Positions 1-8,298 of a DNA stretch of 64,000 nucleotides are shown here, piece after piece. Source of the DNA: an uncultured Oscillospiraceae bacterium (GTDB lineage: Bacteria > Bacillota > Clostridia > Oscillospirales > Oscillospiraceae); assembly GCA_910585155.1 (NCBI GenBank), contig CAJUEC010000009.1, positions 1 to 64,000 of the forward strand, given 5' to 3'. The number at the start of each line of letters is the position of its first letter. Position 1 is the stretch's first letter. The notes beneath the pieces are model-generated. The model did not search any database and was not told the origin of the DNA. It saw only the letters and a program-made list of their open reading frames with translations. Both the position numbers and the translations under genes were made by a program.

Positions 1-182
1 ACAGAAAAGTACACCTTTTGATAGTTTCTTTTTTTCCTCCTGGCCCTTGGCTCCGCCGTTTTTCCCCTCTGCTCCCCCAAAAAAGACAAGAAAGGCCCGG
101 CATCCTGACGAATGCCGGGCCTTTTTCCTCGGTTCAGGTCCCCAATGAGGAAACCGCGCCGCTTTTCCTAAAAGATACTTTT
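1..182. other. non-coding left edge with terminator
   Basis: No gene is visible in the first 182 bases. The stretch holds one clear hairpin at 91-126, listed separately, and AT-rich and CT-rich filler. It is the region downstream of the minus-strand kinase-like gene. Confidence 0.6.
91..126 (-). terminator. intrinsic terminator, probably bidirectional
   Basis: A 13-bp stem (AAAGGCCCGGCAT with its complement) closes an 8-nt loop and has a T run on the plus side and a T-rich tract on the minus side. It sits just downstream of the minus-strand kinase-like gene and probably ends the two-gene operon. Confidence 0.8.
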
Positions 183-809
183 CTATAAGAGCTCCTGGGA
201 CTCGGGGTTGCGGGCCACGTCCAGGATGAGCTGGGCGCACCGCTCCACCCCCACCAGGCTGGAGTCCAGGGACAGGTGGTAATTCTGGCTCATCCCCCAG
301 TCCCGGTCGGCATAGTGCCTGTAGTAGGCCCGGCGGCGCTTGTCCTTCTCCTCCAGCCGCTTTTCCGGGGCCACGTCCGACTCGCCGTACAGCCGCACCA
401 CCCGGTCCGCCCGGTAGGGGATGGGGGCATGAACGAACACATTGAGCACGTCCGCCCGGTCCCGGAGGATGTAGTCGGCGCACCGGCCCACGATGACGCA
501 GGGGCCCTTGTCCGCCAGGTCCAGGATAACCCGGCACTGGATCACCCACAGGAAATCGGCGGTGGACAGGCCGTTCATATGCTGCCGGCTGCCCCCGCCG
601 GCAAAGGCATAGGACAGCAGGGACTGCCAGGGGGAGGCGTACTCCCCCTCCTGCTCGATGAACCTTTCATCGAAGCCGGTCTCCACCGCCACCTGCTTCA
701 CCAGCTCCTTGTCATAATAGGGCACGCCCAGCAGCTCGGCCACCCGGCGGCCCACGGACCGGCCGCCGGAGCCGAACTCCCGGCTGATGGTGATGATCTG
801 TTTGCTCAT
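183..809 (-). CDS. cytidylate kinase-like family protein
   Basis: A 208-residue P-loop protein of the cytidylate kinase-like family, an AAA-type group of small nucleotide kinases common in gut Clostridia whose substrate is not established. The phosphate-binding loop is visible near residues 10-20 (SREFGSGGRSVG), followed by a helical lid region and an Arg/Lys-rich segment (EKDKRRRAYY) typical of the family. The ATG at 807-809 was chosen because upstream in-frame sequence lies inside the preceding gene; it overlaps that gene's stop by four bases (ATGA), so the two are translationally coupled. The pairing with a phosphopantetheinyl transferase is conspicuous but does not define the substrate. 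Confidence 0.85.
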   Translation of the reverse strand: MSKQIITISREFGSGGRSVGRRVAELLGVPYYDKELVKQVAVETGFDERFIEQEGEYASPWQSLLSYAFAGGGSRQHMNGLSTADFLWVIQCRVILDLADKGPCVIVGRCADYILRDRADVLNVFVHAPIPYRADRVVRLYGESDVAPEKRLEEKDKRRRAYYRHYADRDWGMSQNYHLSLDSSLVGVERCAQLILDVARNPESQELL

Positions 810-1327
810 ATGAAACCCTCCTTCTCGCAGTCGATTTCCAGCCAGATGATATCCCGGGGGGGCGCGTCCCAGCAGCACACCGCCGCCCGCCAGCCCGCCC
901 CGGCGTAGCTCCTGTGGGGGCAGGGGGGGGGCGTCTCCACCCGCCGCGGGGGATATAGCGGGGCGTCCTCCCGCTTGCACCAGCTCTCCTTCAGCGTCCA
1001 CAGCCGGTAGAACTCCTCCCAGCTGCCGTCGAACCGGGCCTGCTCCTCCCCGCTGAGGGCGCGGGCGGGCAGACGGGACCGCCGGGGGCGCACCAGCTCC
1101 ACATCCACCCCCACAGGGCGCGGGGACAGGGCGCACAGGGCCATCCCCCCGCTGTGGGACAGGGAAAACCAGCGGTCCTCCAGTCCGGGGAAGAAGGGCT
1201 TCCCCCGGGGGGAACGCGCCGCGGGGGGCAGAGCGTCCCAGCCCCAGCTCCGCCGCGCGGCCTCCTCCAGCAGCGGCCAGGCCAGCCGCCGCCCGTCTGC
1301 TCCCACCGCCCCATAGACCGCTGTCAT
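806..1327 (-). CDS. 4'-phosphopantetheinyl transferase superfamily protein
   Basis: A 173-residue Sfp-like enzyme expected to transfer the phosphopantetheine arm of CoA onto a serine of acyl or peptidyl carrier proteins. Visible motifs are FSLSHSG (54-60), the Mg-binding GVDVE (73-77) and the WTLKES helix (110-115) with its glutamate and lysine. It is shorter than Bacillus Sfp (about 224 residues), lacking part of the C-terminal half, so it is a compact form. No polyketide or peptide synthetase is present in the window, so the carrier protein partner is unknown. It heads a two-gene operon from a promoter at 1416-1444. Confidence 0.85.
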   Translation of the reverse strand: MTAVYGAVGADGRRLAWPLLEEAARRSWGWDALPPAARSPRGKPFFPGLEDRWFSLSHSGGMALCALSPRPVGVDVELVRPRRSRLPARALSGEEQARFDGSWEEFYRLWTLKESWCKREDAPLYPPRRVETPPPCPHRSYAGAGWRAAVCCWDAPPRDIIWLEIDCEKEGFI

Positions 1328-1415
1328 GGCCTTCTCCTCTCATACCGGGGCCGCGGACAAAGCCGGCTGGGTTCTTTGCCGTCATGCGCGTCAGCCGCCC
1401 CGTGTAATTGTACAT

Positions 1416-1444
1416 ATTATACAATCAACCGCGCCGGATTGCAA
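1416..1444 (-). promoter_or_regulatory. sigma-A-type promoter
   Basis: On the minus strand TTGCAA (1439-1444) and TATAAT (1416-1421) are separated by exactly 17 bp, about 90 nt upstream of the phosphopantetheinyl transferase start. Confidence 0.75.
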
Positions 1445-1462
1445 GGGGGATACACAAATATC

Positions 1463-1492
1463 GCAGGGAGCCGGACGTCCCGGCTCCCTGCG
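1463..1492 (-). terminator. hairpin after the deacetylase gene
   Basis: A 12-bp GC-rich stem (GCAGGGAGCCGG) lies directly downstream of the deacetylase stop. The best T run is on the plus side, so on the minus strand it may be a weak terminator or an RNA-stabilising hairpin. Confidence 0.55.
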
Positions 1493-1498
1493 TCGTTT

Positions 1499-2281
1499 TT
1501 ATGTCCCGCCGGGGCACTGCCGGCCGGTGTGGTCGATGGAGTAGTCCTGTCCGCAGTCCCCCGGCAGGATGAGCTGGGAGATGGGGACAAAGGTGTAGCC
1601 CTGCTGCAAAAGGGCCTCAATGATGCCGGGCAGGGCCTCCGGGGTGTGGAGGGCCGCATTGTGGAACAGCACAATGGACCCCGGCTGCACCTTGGAGGTG
1701 ACCCGTTTGGTGATGTCGACGGCGGACAGGTCCTTCCAATCCAGGCTGTCCACATCCCACTGGATGGGCTCAATGCCCATGGAGCGCACGGCGCTGATCA
1801 CGTGGTCGTCGTACTCCCCGTAGGGGCAGCGGAACAGAGTGGGGCGCACTCCCGTCACCTCCTCGATCTTGTCCCCGCAGGCGTTGAGGTCGGCCACGAT
1901 CTCATCGGAGGACAGGCTGTTGAAGTGGGCGTGGGTGTTGGAGTGGCTCATCACCTCGTGGCCCGCGTCGAACAGGGCCTTCACCGACTCGGGGTATTTG
2001 TCCACCCACTCCCCCACCACGAAGAAAGTGGCCGTGACGTTGTACTTGCCCAGAGTGTCGATGAGCTGCTGGGTGTCCTCGTTGCCCCAGGCGGCGTCGA
2101 AGCTGATGGACAGCACCTTGTAGTCCTTCTGGACGCAGTAGATGGGCAGCTGCCGGGTGGTGGCCGACGCCCCCACCACCGCCGGGTGGTTCACCACCCA
2201 GAACATCAGGGCGGCGGCCAGGACGCAGGCCCCGGCGGCGATGAGCTTCCGCCGCAGATAAATGATTTTTGTCCCTTCCAT
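1499..2281 (-). CDS. polysaccharide deacetylase (NodB domain), PdaB-like
   Basis: A 260-residue membrane-anchored carbohydrate esterase family 4 protein. An N-terminal signal-anchor spans about residues 12-30. The NodB motifs follow in order: SFDAAWG (60-66) with the metal-binding Asp, HSNTHAH (113-119) with the two metal histidines, RCPYGEYD (151-158), WDVDS (175-179) and LFHN (205-208). This places it with sporulation/peptidoglycan deacetylases of the PdaB type, which remove N-acetyl groups from cell-wall glycan. Motif 1 reads FDAAWG rather than the classical TFDDG, as is usual for PdaB relatives. GGAGGGG lies a few bases upstream of the ATG. It is monocistronic between two hairpins. Confidence 0.85.
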   Translation of the reverse strand: MEGTKIIYLRRKLIAAGACVLAAALMFWVVNHPAVVGASATTRQLPIYCVQKDYKVLSISFDAAWGNEDTQQLIDTLGKYNVTATFFVVGEWVDKYPESVKALFDAGHEVMSHSNTHAHFNSLSSDEIVADLNACGDKIEEVTGVRPTLFRCPYGEYDDHVISAVRSMGIEPIQWDVDSLDWKDLSAVDITKRVTSKVQPGSIVLFHNAALHTPEALPGIIEALLQQGYTFVPISQLILPGDCGQDYSIDHTGRQCPGGT

Positions 2282-2337
2282 GTTGACCCCTCCAAGCTCG
2301 GTTTGCTACACCTTATGCGGGAAGCGGGCCAATCATG

Positions 2338-2374
2338 TAAAAAACGCCCTCCGTCTCAGGACGGAGGGCGTTTT
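2338..2374 (-). terminator. intrinsic terminator
   Basis: Inverted repeat ACGCCCTCCGT/ACGGAGGGCGT with a run of Ts on either strand. It lies just after the second COG0523 gene and before the deacetylase. Confidence 0.85.
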
Positions 2375-2376
2375 GC

Positions 2377-3309
2377 TCAAAAGCTCAGCACCTCCTGCCG
2401 GGGCTTGCCGGCGGGAGCGGAAGCGGTGACCTGGAGCACTGGCCCCAGCTCCCCCTCGTAGGCCCGGTGGGGCTCCATGTGAATCACCCCGGTGACGTCC
2501 GCCCAGGCGCGGTTCTCATAGGCCCTGAAGCCCTCCCCCCGGGCCACCAGGCCCAGAAAGGTGATATCGTTCTCGCAGCAGGTCATGGCGAACCGGCCCA
2601 GCACCACCTCGTCCGGGTATTGGGGCAGGTGGCACACCACCGTCTTGGCCCGGATGGCCTTGCCGTCGTACCGCTTCGGATGCTCCATCACGTCCACATA
2701 CCACACACCGAAGTCGTCGTCAGGGATGTGGATGACCTCCTGGTCCAGGTCGAAGGGGCACACGGTGTCGTCGGCGTAGTCCTCGCTGGTGCCGTCCAGG
2801 TTTTCCAGATAGATGCTGGCCCGGCGGTTCACCATTTTCAAATTTCGCTGGCGCAGGGCGTCACGCAGGGCCTGGTCACAGCGGTTGAACACGATGAGGT
2901 CGGCGTTGGTCAGCTTTTCCATCATCATCTGGCCCAGGTTCTTGGCGTATACGTCGAAGGTGGCCGCCTCCACCATGGTCATGATCTGGTAGAGCACCCA
3001 GTTGTCCGGCAGCGCGTCCTGATAGAGCCGCTGGAGGGACCACATGCCGTTGAACTCAATCAGAATCTGCCGGGGGCGGTGCTTCTTCTCCAGCTGGCTG
3101 AGCCGGGCGGGGGTGAGGTCCCCCTCCTCCTCCACGTTCACCACCGTGACGTTTTTCAGCACCTTGGGGTCGTACTCCACCGCGCCCTCCTCACAGCACA
3201 GCAGCAGGGTGCGGTCCCGCAGGGCAAAGCCGTCCTGGAGGATGCCGTTGATGAAGGTGGTCTTTCCGCCGTCCAGAAAGCCGGTAAACAGATAAACAGG
3301 GATATCCAT
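2377..3309 (-). CDS. COG0523/CobW-family GTPase, divergent member
   Basis: A 310-residue G3E-family GTPase. Walker A is GFLDGGKTT (10-18) with an Asp-Gly in place of the usual Gly-Ala, and the LIEFNGMW segment occupies the position of the LIEPSG motif. The canonical metal-binding CxCC motif is replaced by LLLCCEEG, which keeps two adjacent cysteines. COG0523 proteins are zinc, cobalt or nickel metallochaperones or insertases. This one is 15 bp downstream of a canonical CxCC homologue, and the pair probably works together. Such pairs occur in gut Firmicutes next to permeases, but no permease is nearby here. The metal and client protein cannot be read from sequence. Confidence 0.8.
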   Translation of the reverse strand: MDIPVYLFTGFLDGGKTTFINGILQDGFALRDRTLLLCCEEGAVEYDPKVLKNVTVVNVEEEGDLTPARLSQLEKKHRPRQILIEFNGMWSLQRLYQDALPDNWVLYQIMTMVEAATFDVYAKNLGQMMMEKLTNADLIVFNRCDQALRDALRQRNLKMVNRRASIYLENLDGTSEDYADDTVCPFDLDQEVIHIPDDDFGVWYVDVMEHPKRYDGKAIRAKTVVCHLPQYPDEVVLGRFAMTCCENDITFLGLVARGEGFRAYENRAWADVTGVIHMEPHRAYEGELGPVLQVTASAPAGKPRQEVLSF

Positions 3310-3324
3310 GGGTGTTCCGCCCCT

Positions 3325-4491
3325 TTACAGCCCGAACAGGGCGGCCAGCCGGTCCTCCTTCAGCTGGGCGCCGATGACGCACAGCCGCCCGGTGTAGTCC
3401 GCCGGACCGGTGCGCACCTGGTGCTCCTCGGGGACGTAATCGAAGTGGAGCCAGCTGCCGTCCCCCGCGGGGACGATGCCCTTGGCCCGCAGAATCGCGC
3501 CGCACTCCCCCAGGTCCAGCTCAGCCAGGATGCGCTCCAGCGCCTCCCGGGAGAAGGGCTTGACCGTCTCCCTCCCCCAGCTGGTGAACACCTCGTCGGC
3601 GTGGTGGTGGCCGTGGTGGTCATGGTCGTGGCAGCCGCAGGAGCACTCCTCGCCGTGGTCATGGTGGTGCTCCCCATGGCAGCACGAGTGCTCCTCGTGG
3701 TCGTGGTGATGCTCCCCGTGGCAGCACGAGTGCTCCTCATGGTCGTGGTGATGCTCGTGATGATGCTCCCCATGGCAGCACGAGTGCTCCTCGTGGTCGT
3801 GGTGGTGCTCGTGTCCATGATGATGGTGGGCGTGGGCCGCCTCCTCGGCGGCATGGTCCGCCCGGATGCGGGAGAGCAGTTCCTCCTCCAGGGAGGTCTT
3901 TTCAATGGCGGCCAGGATGGTTTTGCCCTCCAGCTGGTCCCAGGGGGTGGTGAGGATCACGGCGGCGGGGTTTTTCTCCCGGAGCAGGGCCACCGCTCCC
4001 TCCAGCTTCTCCTGGGTCAGGTTCTGGGTGCGGGAGAGCAGAATGGTGCCCGCGTGCTCCACCTGGTTGTTGTAGAACTCGCCGAAGTTTTTCATATACA
4101 CCTTCACCTTGGCGGCGTCCGCCACGGTGACAAAGGAGTTGAGCTTCAGCGCCGGGTCCTCCCCCGCGGCCTGCTCCACCGCCGCCACCACGTCGGACAG
4201 CTTGCCCACCCCGGAGGGCTCGATGAGAATGCGGTCGGGGTGGAAGCGCTCCTCCACCTCGTGGAGTGCCTTGCCAAAATCCCCCACCAGGGAGCAGCAG
4301 ATGCAGCCCGAGGACATCTCGGAGATCTCGATGCCGGCGTCCTTCAAAAAGCCGCCGTCCACGCTGATCTCGCCGAACTCATTTTCGATGAGCACCAGCT
4401 TCTCGCCCTGGTACGCCTCGGCCAGAAGCTTTTTGATGAGGGTGGTCTTTCCCGCCCCTAGAAAGCCGGAGACGATGTCGATTTTAGCCAT
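3325..4491 (-). CDS. COG0523/CobW-family zinc-type GTPase with His/Cys repeat tract
   Basis: A 388-residue G3E GTPase and likely metal chaperone. Walker A GFLGAGKTT is at 9-17, the metal-exchange motif GCICC at 62-66 and ILIEPSG near 88-94. Between the GTPase core and the C-terminal CobW domain, residues 219-299 form a tract almost entirely of His, Glu, Asp, Gly and Cys, with a 14-residue unit containing HEEHSCCHGEHH repeated three times plus a degenerate copy. Long His tracts are common in this family, but regularly spaced double cysteines are less usual and suggest a soft-metal store. It is the first gene of the pair; AAAGGAA precedes the ATG. Confidence 0.88.
   Translation of the reverse strand: MAKIDIVSGFLGAGKTTLIKKLLAEAYQGEKLVLIENEFGEISVDGGFLKDAGIEISEMSSGCICCSLVGDFGKALHEVEERFHPDRILIEPSGVGKLSDVVAAVEQAAGEDPALKLNSFVTVADAAKVKVYMKNFGEFYNNQVEHAGTILLSRTQNLTQEKLEGAVALLREKNPAAVILTTPWDQLEGKTILAAIEKTSLEEELLSRIRADHAAEEAAHAHHHHGHEHHHDHEEHSCCHGEHHHEHHHDHEEHSCCHGEHHHDHEEHSCCHGEHHHDHGEECSCGCHDHDHHGHHHADEVFTSWGRETVKPFSREALERILAELDLGECGAILRAKGIVPAGDGSWLHFDYVPEEHQVRTGPADYTGRLCVIGAQLKEDRLAALFGL
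3595..3837 (-). repeat. in-gene tandem repeat encoding His/Cys metal-binding units
   Basis: About 240 bp inside the COG0523 gene made of near-identical 42- to 54-bp units with GTGGTGATGCTC-type cores. The units encode HEEHSCCHGEHH three times and a weaker fourth copy. Such a tract can expand or contract by slippage, so its length may vary between strains. Confidence 0.85.
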
Positions 4492-4570
4492 GGGAAAATC
4501 AATTCCTTTACATTTAAATTTTCATCTATTTTACAACCGGCGGCGGGGAAAGTCAAGGGAGGGAATGGGG

Positions 4571-4598
4571 AAGCCCCCTCCCGAACGGAGGGGGCTTT
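4571..4598 (-). terminator. hairpin terminator of the sigma/anti-sigma operon
   Basis: Stem AAGCCCCCTCC/GGAGGGGGCTT with a 5-nt loop directly after the stop of the DUF4179 protein. The T run is short on the minus side. Confidence 0.6.
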
Positions 4599-4603
4599 TC
4601 AGA

Positions 4604-5785
4604 TCATTCCGCGGTGATATAGTAGATGTGCTCGCCGAACTGGACGTAGTCCACCTGGTCCAGCTCCAGGGGCGTGTCAAAATGGCGATAGGTTGCGAGG
4701 CTCCACTCCGGCGTCTCGGTGAGCAGGCCAGGGCTGATCTGGTAGTAGGGATCGTGATGGTCCTTAGGACCGTTGGCCATGATATAGCTGCAGTTGTGGT
4801 AGGTCAGCAGCTCCGAGCCGTCCTTCATCACGATGCGCACATCCCCGGGATCCATAGGCATCCGGCGCTGGTTATTCTCCTTCAAGCTGCTGCGGAAGTC
4901 GAACCGAATCCCCAGCGGGGAGAGCTTCATCGTGTCCAGCAGGTTGGTCTCGCCGGTGTCCGGGTCGGTCCATGCCGCCCCGCCGCAGTCGATGACGGCC
5001 ATGCGGCTCTCAAAATGGGTGCCGATGTCAAATTGGAACTTCCCCTGAAACAGTTTCTCCTCCTGCCAGGGCTGGCCGACGGGAGTGGTAATGCCCAGCC
5101 CATATAGGGTCAGCAGCTTGGAGCTGCCGTCGTTATATCTGACACCCTTGTCCAGGCTGCCCGAAAGCACCATAACGATCTCCTTTACGTTGTCCGCAGG
5201 GTCCTTGTCGGGAAGGGGACGGCAGTGGATCATCATGTACGACAATGGGGGATAGCTCTCGCCGTCATCTGTCTCCAGCGTCAGGGAGAGACCCTTAATT
5301 TGATGCTCAAAGCTGTAGAATTGTCCCTCTTCCAGGTCGGGCAGCACCACCCCCTCCGGGGCCTCCACCCGCAGGTGCAGATAGTAGCAGTCCTCGTCCG
5401 CCAGGGCGGCGACGGGGGTAATGGTGGCCCCGTTGCTGGTGACGCTGTACTCTTCGCTGCCGTCAAAGACATGGCCGATGCTGTTGAGCGTCTCCACCTG
5501 GGTGGTGGTCAGCGGCTCCCGGCTCCACCAGTTGAACACATCACGCATCAGGTCGCCCGCCCCCATGAGGCCGGCCGCAGCAAAAACGGTCGCCGTGAGC
5601 AGGACGACGGCGGCGGCCGCCGCCGCAATTCGGACAGGCAGGCGGTACAGCCGGGGCCGCTTCTCCCCCTTGATCTTTTTCATGGTCAGCTCCTTAACCC
5701 GGGCGGACGAGAGCGGGGTCTCCCCGGAGATCTGGATCTGATCCTCCTCAACTGCGTCCAGCAGGTCAGAAATCTTCCGCTTCAT
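4604..5785 (-). CDS. DUF4179-type anti-sigma factor, membrane-bound
   Basis: A 393-residue protein with a short cytosolic N-terminus, one transmembrane segment at about 49-74 (Ala/Val-rich) and a long extracellular part. This is the layout of DUF4179 proteins, which are encoded next to ECF sigma factors and are believed to hold them at the membrane. The start overlaps the stop of the sigma-factor gene by four bases (ATGA), which strongly supports a functional pair. The extracellular domain is beta-rich with no catalytic motif visible. The stimulus is unknown. Confidence 0.78.
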   Translation of the reverse strand: MKRKISDLLDAVEEDQIQISGETPLSSARVKELTMKKIKGEKRPRLYRLPVRIAAAAAAVVLLTATVFAAAGLMGAGDLMRDVFNWWSREPLTTTQVETLNSIGHVFDGSEEYSVTSNGATITPVAALADEDCYYLHLRVEAPEGVVLPDLEEGQFYSFEHQIKGLSLTLETDDGESYPPLSYMMIHCRPLPDKDPADNVKEIVMVLSGSLDKGVRYNDGSSKLLTLYGLGITTPVGQPWQEEKLFQGKFQFDIGTHFESRMAVIDCGGAAWTDPDTGETNLLDTMKLSPLGIRFDFRSSLKENNQRRMPMDPGDVRIVMKDGSELLTYHNCSYIMANGPKDHHDPYYQISPGLLTETPEWSLATYRHFDTPLELDQVDYVQFGEHIYYITAE

Positions 5786-6324
5786 ATCAGCGCCTCCTTT
5801 GTCAGCATATCTTTCAGCTTGAGCCGTCCACGGCGCAGCCGGGTCTTGACGGTGGACTCGTTGAGCCCCATGGCGCCGGCGATCTCCTTCACGCTCTGGG
5901 CGTAATAGTAGTGGCGCAGAAAGAGCTCCCGGTCAGGGGCCGGCAGGCTGTCCACCGCCCGGCGCACCCGCCGGCCCTCCTCCTCCCGCTCCAGCGCGTC
6001 GGCGGGGTCCTCCGGGCCGGGCAGGTCCAGCGCGTCCTCCTCCAGGGGGAGGGTGCGGCCCATCTGGCGCAGCTTGTTCTTCGCCTTGTTCCGGGCCACC
6101 GCCCCCAGCCAGCCCTTTACGTGGCCCGGCCTCAGGTCGTCCGCCTGGGTCCACGCCGCAAAAAACACATCGGAAGCCACCTCCTCCCCGTCCTCGGGGG
6201 CCATGGCGCCCCGGAGAATGTTCCATACCACGGCGGACACGTAGGGAAGGTAGCGGTCCATCAGCGCCTCCAGGCCGGCGGGATCACGGCCGCGCATTTT
6301 TCGAAGGATGGTCTCTTCTCTCAT
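5782..6324 (-). CDS. ECF-type RNA polymerase sigma factor
   Basis: A 180-residue sigma-70 family protein with region 2 (YLPYVSAVVWNIL near the N-terminus) and region 4 (ELFLRHYYYAQSVKEIAGAMGL, ending in the TVKTRLRRGR helix). The start at 6322-6324 was preferred over an upstream in-frame GTG because AAGGAG lies eight bases before it. It is the first gene of a two-gene operon with its membrane anti-sigma factor, so it is probably autoregulated. It is one of three such pairs in the window. Confidence 0.88.
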   Translation of the reverse strand: MREETILRKMRGRDPAGLEALMDRYLPYVSAVVWNILRGAMAPEDGEEVASDVFFAAWTQADDLRPGHVKGWLGAVARNKAKNKLRQMGRTLPLEEDALDLPGPEDPADALEREEEGRRVRRAVDSLPAPDRELFLRHYYYAQSVKEIAGAMGLNESTVKTRLRRGRLKLKDMLTKEALI

Positions 6325-6360
6325 AGAACGGCTCCTTATCAGTGGGTCGAAAGCTGCTTT

Positions 6361-6397
6361 CACCTATATAATCACAAAATGCCCCGGACAGGTTTCA
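6361..6397 (-). promoter_or_regulatory. candidate autogenous ECF promoter
   Basis: Upstream of the sigma gene the minus strand carries TGAAACC (AAC-type -35 of ECF promoters) followed by TATATAGG about 20 bp downstream. The spacing is somewhat long, so this is a tentative assignment. Confidence 0.35.
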
Positions 6398-6408
6398 TCT
6401 CCGCGAAA

Positions 6409-6516
6409 AAAACCGCCCCGCCCAAATGGGCGGGGCGGACCTTTGAGCCCGCTGCACGGGGTGCGGGCCGGCCCCCGAAGGCAGCAAAAAGCCCCCGGCG
6501 GAGCCGGGGGACTTTT
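6409..6516. terminator. two GC-rich hairpins between divergent functions
   Basis: Hairpin one is CCGCCCCGCCCA/TGGGCGGGGCGG (about 6412-6438). Hairpin two is AGCCCCCGGC/GCCGGGGG with flanking A and T runs (about 6484-6516). The second lies downstream of the minus-strand SLH gene and is a good intrinsic terminator for it. Confidence 0.75.
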
Positions 6517-6559
6517 TTACCTGTCGCTGGAAGATGCAGGCCCTGCTCTGCCGGCCTTT

Positions 6560-8176
6560 TCAGTGATACGCCCGGTAGAGGAAGGTGACAATCTCTCCCC
6601 TGCTGCACCCGTCAAAGGGGGAAAAGGCGGTCTCCGAGGTGCCGGTGGTGACCTCCTCCGCCACCGCCCAGTACACGGCGGTCTCGCAGGCGTGGGTCAT
6701 CACCGCCGTGGACACGTCGGCGAACCTCCCGGCGAGCCCCTCACCCAGGGTGGGGCTGTTGAATGCCTGCCAGATATACACCACGGCACTGAGCCGGTCA
6801 CAAGGCCGGTCCGGGTCGAAATCCTCCCCGATCATGTTCCGCCCGGCGGCCCACTGCACCGCCCCGGCGTAGTACTCCTGGCTCCCCAGCATCAGCGGAA
6901 CATCCCCGTAGGACACCGGCTCCCCCGCCGCCCGCCATAGGAAGGTGAGGATTTCCGCGTGGGTACAGGGCTGATAGGGGGAAAAGGTGGTCTCCGAGGT
7001 GCCGGTGGTGACCTCCGCCTCCACCGCCCAGGCCACCGGCCCGGCGTAGTACTCCGCCGGGTCCACGTCGGCAAATCGGGAGGCGGCCGGCTCCTCCGCA
7101 GGGGGCTGGGTGGCGGGCTGGCCGGGATTGTAGACATAGTCCTGGGCACTGAGGGGGAGGTAGCCGTCCGTGTGCAGCCCCCGCTCCTCCTCCTTGTAGG
7201 TGTACACCATGTGGAGCTGGTCCTTGATGACCACGCAGGTCTGCCCGTCATCCCGGGTGGTCCCCCCAACCAGGAACAGCTTGTCCGGCGAGCCGATCCC
7301 ATCGTCGCAGTTGGTCACGTCCACCAGATAGTTCTGCCCGTCCTCCATCTGGACCAGGTTCCACATGTGGCTCCCGCCGTCCGCCTCCCCGGTGACCAGG
7401 CGGCAGCGTATATCCCCGTCAAAATCGCTCAGGTCGCACAGGTATTTGAAGGCCTTGGCATATCCCTCGCACACCACGTTGGTGGCCGGGTCCCCGTCAA
7501 AGACGTAGATCAGCTGCCAGGGGTCTCCATAGGGGCCGCCCCCCTGGGCCGATGCCATGTCATAGTCCGCCAGCCGGCAGATCTCCTGGAAATAGGCCCG
7601 CAGCTTCTCATAGTCCGGCAGGCTCTGGTACTGGGCCACGATGGCTTTGGCGTTGTCCGCCGCCGCCGTGGCAGCCGCCGCCTTGGCGGCGTTGACGGTG
7701 ACGTCGCTGCCGCCCCGGTAGCCCTCGGCCACCTGGAGGTAGATGGTCAGGTCCTGAATGGAGGCCTGGTCTCCCCGGCGGACAAAATTGTACCCCCAGG
7801 AAAAACGGTTGCTCTTCCAGTACATCTCAAAGGGGAGATCCGCGGACAGGCAGCGGTAGATCTGATTCATGTGGACCAGCTGCTGGAATTTCTCCTCCAG
7901 CTGTTTCAGAATATCGCTCTGCCCGGAGCCGGTCAGGCCCAGCTCCTCCAGGCTCCAGGACAGCTCCGCCAGGTCAGGAATGCTGACGGCGGTGCTGGTC
8001 CGGCTGCCGTCGGCGATCTTGGCGATCTCCTCCCGCAGCACGTCATAGACCCGCCGGTCCACACCGGTCAGGCGGCTGCCTGCAGCGGCGGTGTCCTCCG
8101 CGGCCAGGGCGGGGGCGGGTAGCAGCGCCAGCGCCAGGGCCAGCGCCAGCAAAACGGCGGTCCAACGTTTTTTCAT
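6560..8176 (-). CDS. secreted transglutaminase-like protein with SLH repeats
   Basis: A 538-residue exported protein. A Sec signal peptide ends near residue 26 (AALAA-like cleavage region). A transglutaminase-like core carries the expected triad: Cys236 in VVCEGYAKAF, His270 in SHMWNLV and Asp286 in YLVDVTNC. Three S-layer homology modules follow from about residue 372 (FADVDPAEYYAGPVAWAVE, then two more), which bind pyruvylated cell-wall polymers. The protein is therefore probably displayed on the surface, where it may cleave or cross-link peptide bonds; the substrate is unknown. It is monocistronic between strong terminators. Confidence 0.85.
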   Translation of the reverse strand: MKKRWTAVLLALALALALLPAPALAAEDTAAAGSRLTGVDRRVYDVLREEIAKIADGSRTSTAVSIPDLAELSWSLEELGLTGSGQSDILKQLEEKFQQLVHMNQIYRCLSADLPFEMYWKSNRFSWGYNFVRRGDQASIQDLTIYLQVAEGYRGGSDVTVNAAKAAAATAAADNAKAIVAQYQSLPDYEKLRAYFQEICRLADYDMASAQGGGPYGDPWQLIYVFDGDPATNVVCEGYAKAFKYLCDLSDFDGDIRCRLVTGEADGGSHMWNLVQMEDGQNYLVDVTNCDDGIGSPDKLFLVGGTTRDDGQTCVVIKDQLHMVYTYKEEERGLHTDGYLPLSAQDYVYNPGQPATQPPAEEPAASRFADVDPAEYYAGPVAWAVEAEVTTGTSETTFSPYQPCTHAEILTFLWRAAGEPVSYGDVPLMLGSQEYYAGAVQWAAGRNMIGEDFDPDRPCDRLSAVVYIWQAFNSPTLGEGLAGRFADVSTAVMTHACETAVYWAVAEEVTTGTSETAFSPFDGCSRGEIVTFLYRAYH

Positions 8177-8232
8177 AGCTTGTTCTCCTTTTCCCGTCCT
8201 GCCGGGCGGCCCGGTCAGGTCTCAAATCATCA

Positions 8233-8270
8233 AAATAGGCCTTGCTTGATGGAAGCAAGGCCTATTTTAT
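8233..8270 (-). terminator. intrinsic terminator of the ABC exporter operon
   Basis: AAAATAGGCCTTGCTT and its complement form a 16-bp stem with a short loop and flanking A/T runs, downstream of the second ABC gene. Confidence 0.88.
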
Positions 8271-8298
8271 CAAACCATCCGAAAAATTACAAGAGCTT

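Noticed and set aside
1154..2461. 435-codon plus-strand frame over the PPTase/deacetylase region
   Set aside because: It spans two minus-strand genes, a promoter and a terminator and has no recognisable domain.
3595..3837. Tandem repeat as CRISPR or minisatellite outside genes
   Set aside because: The repeat is in frame and encodes metal-binding His/Cys units of a COG0523 GTPase.
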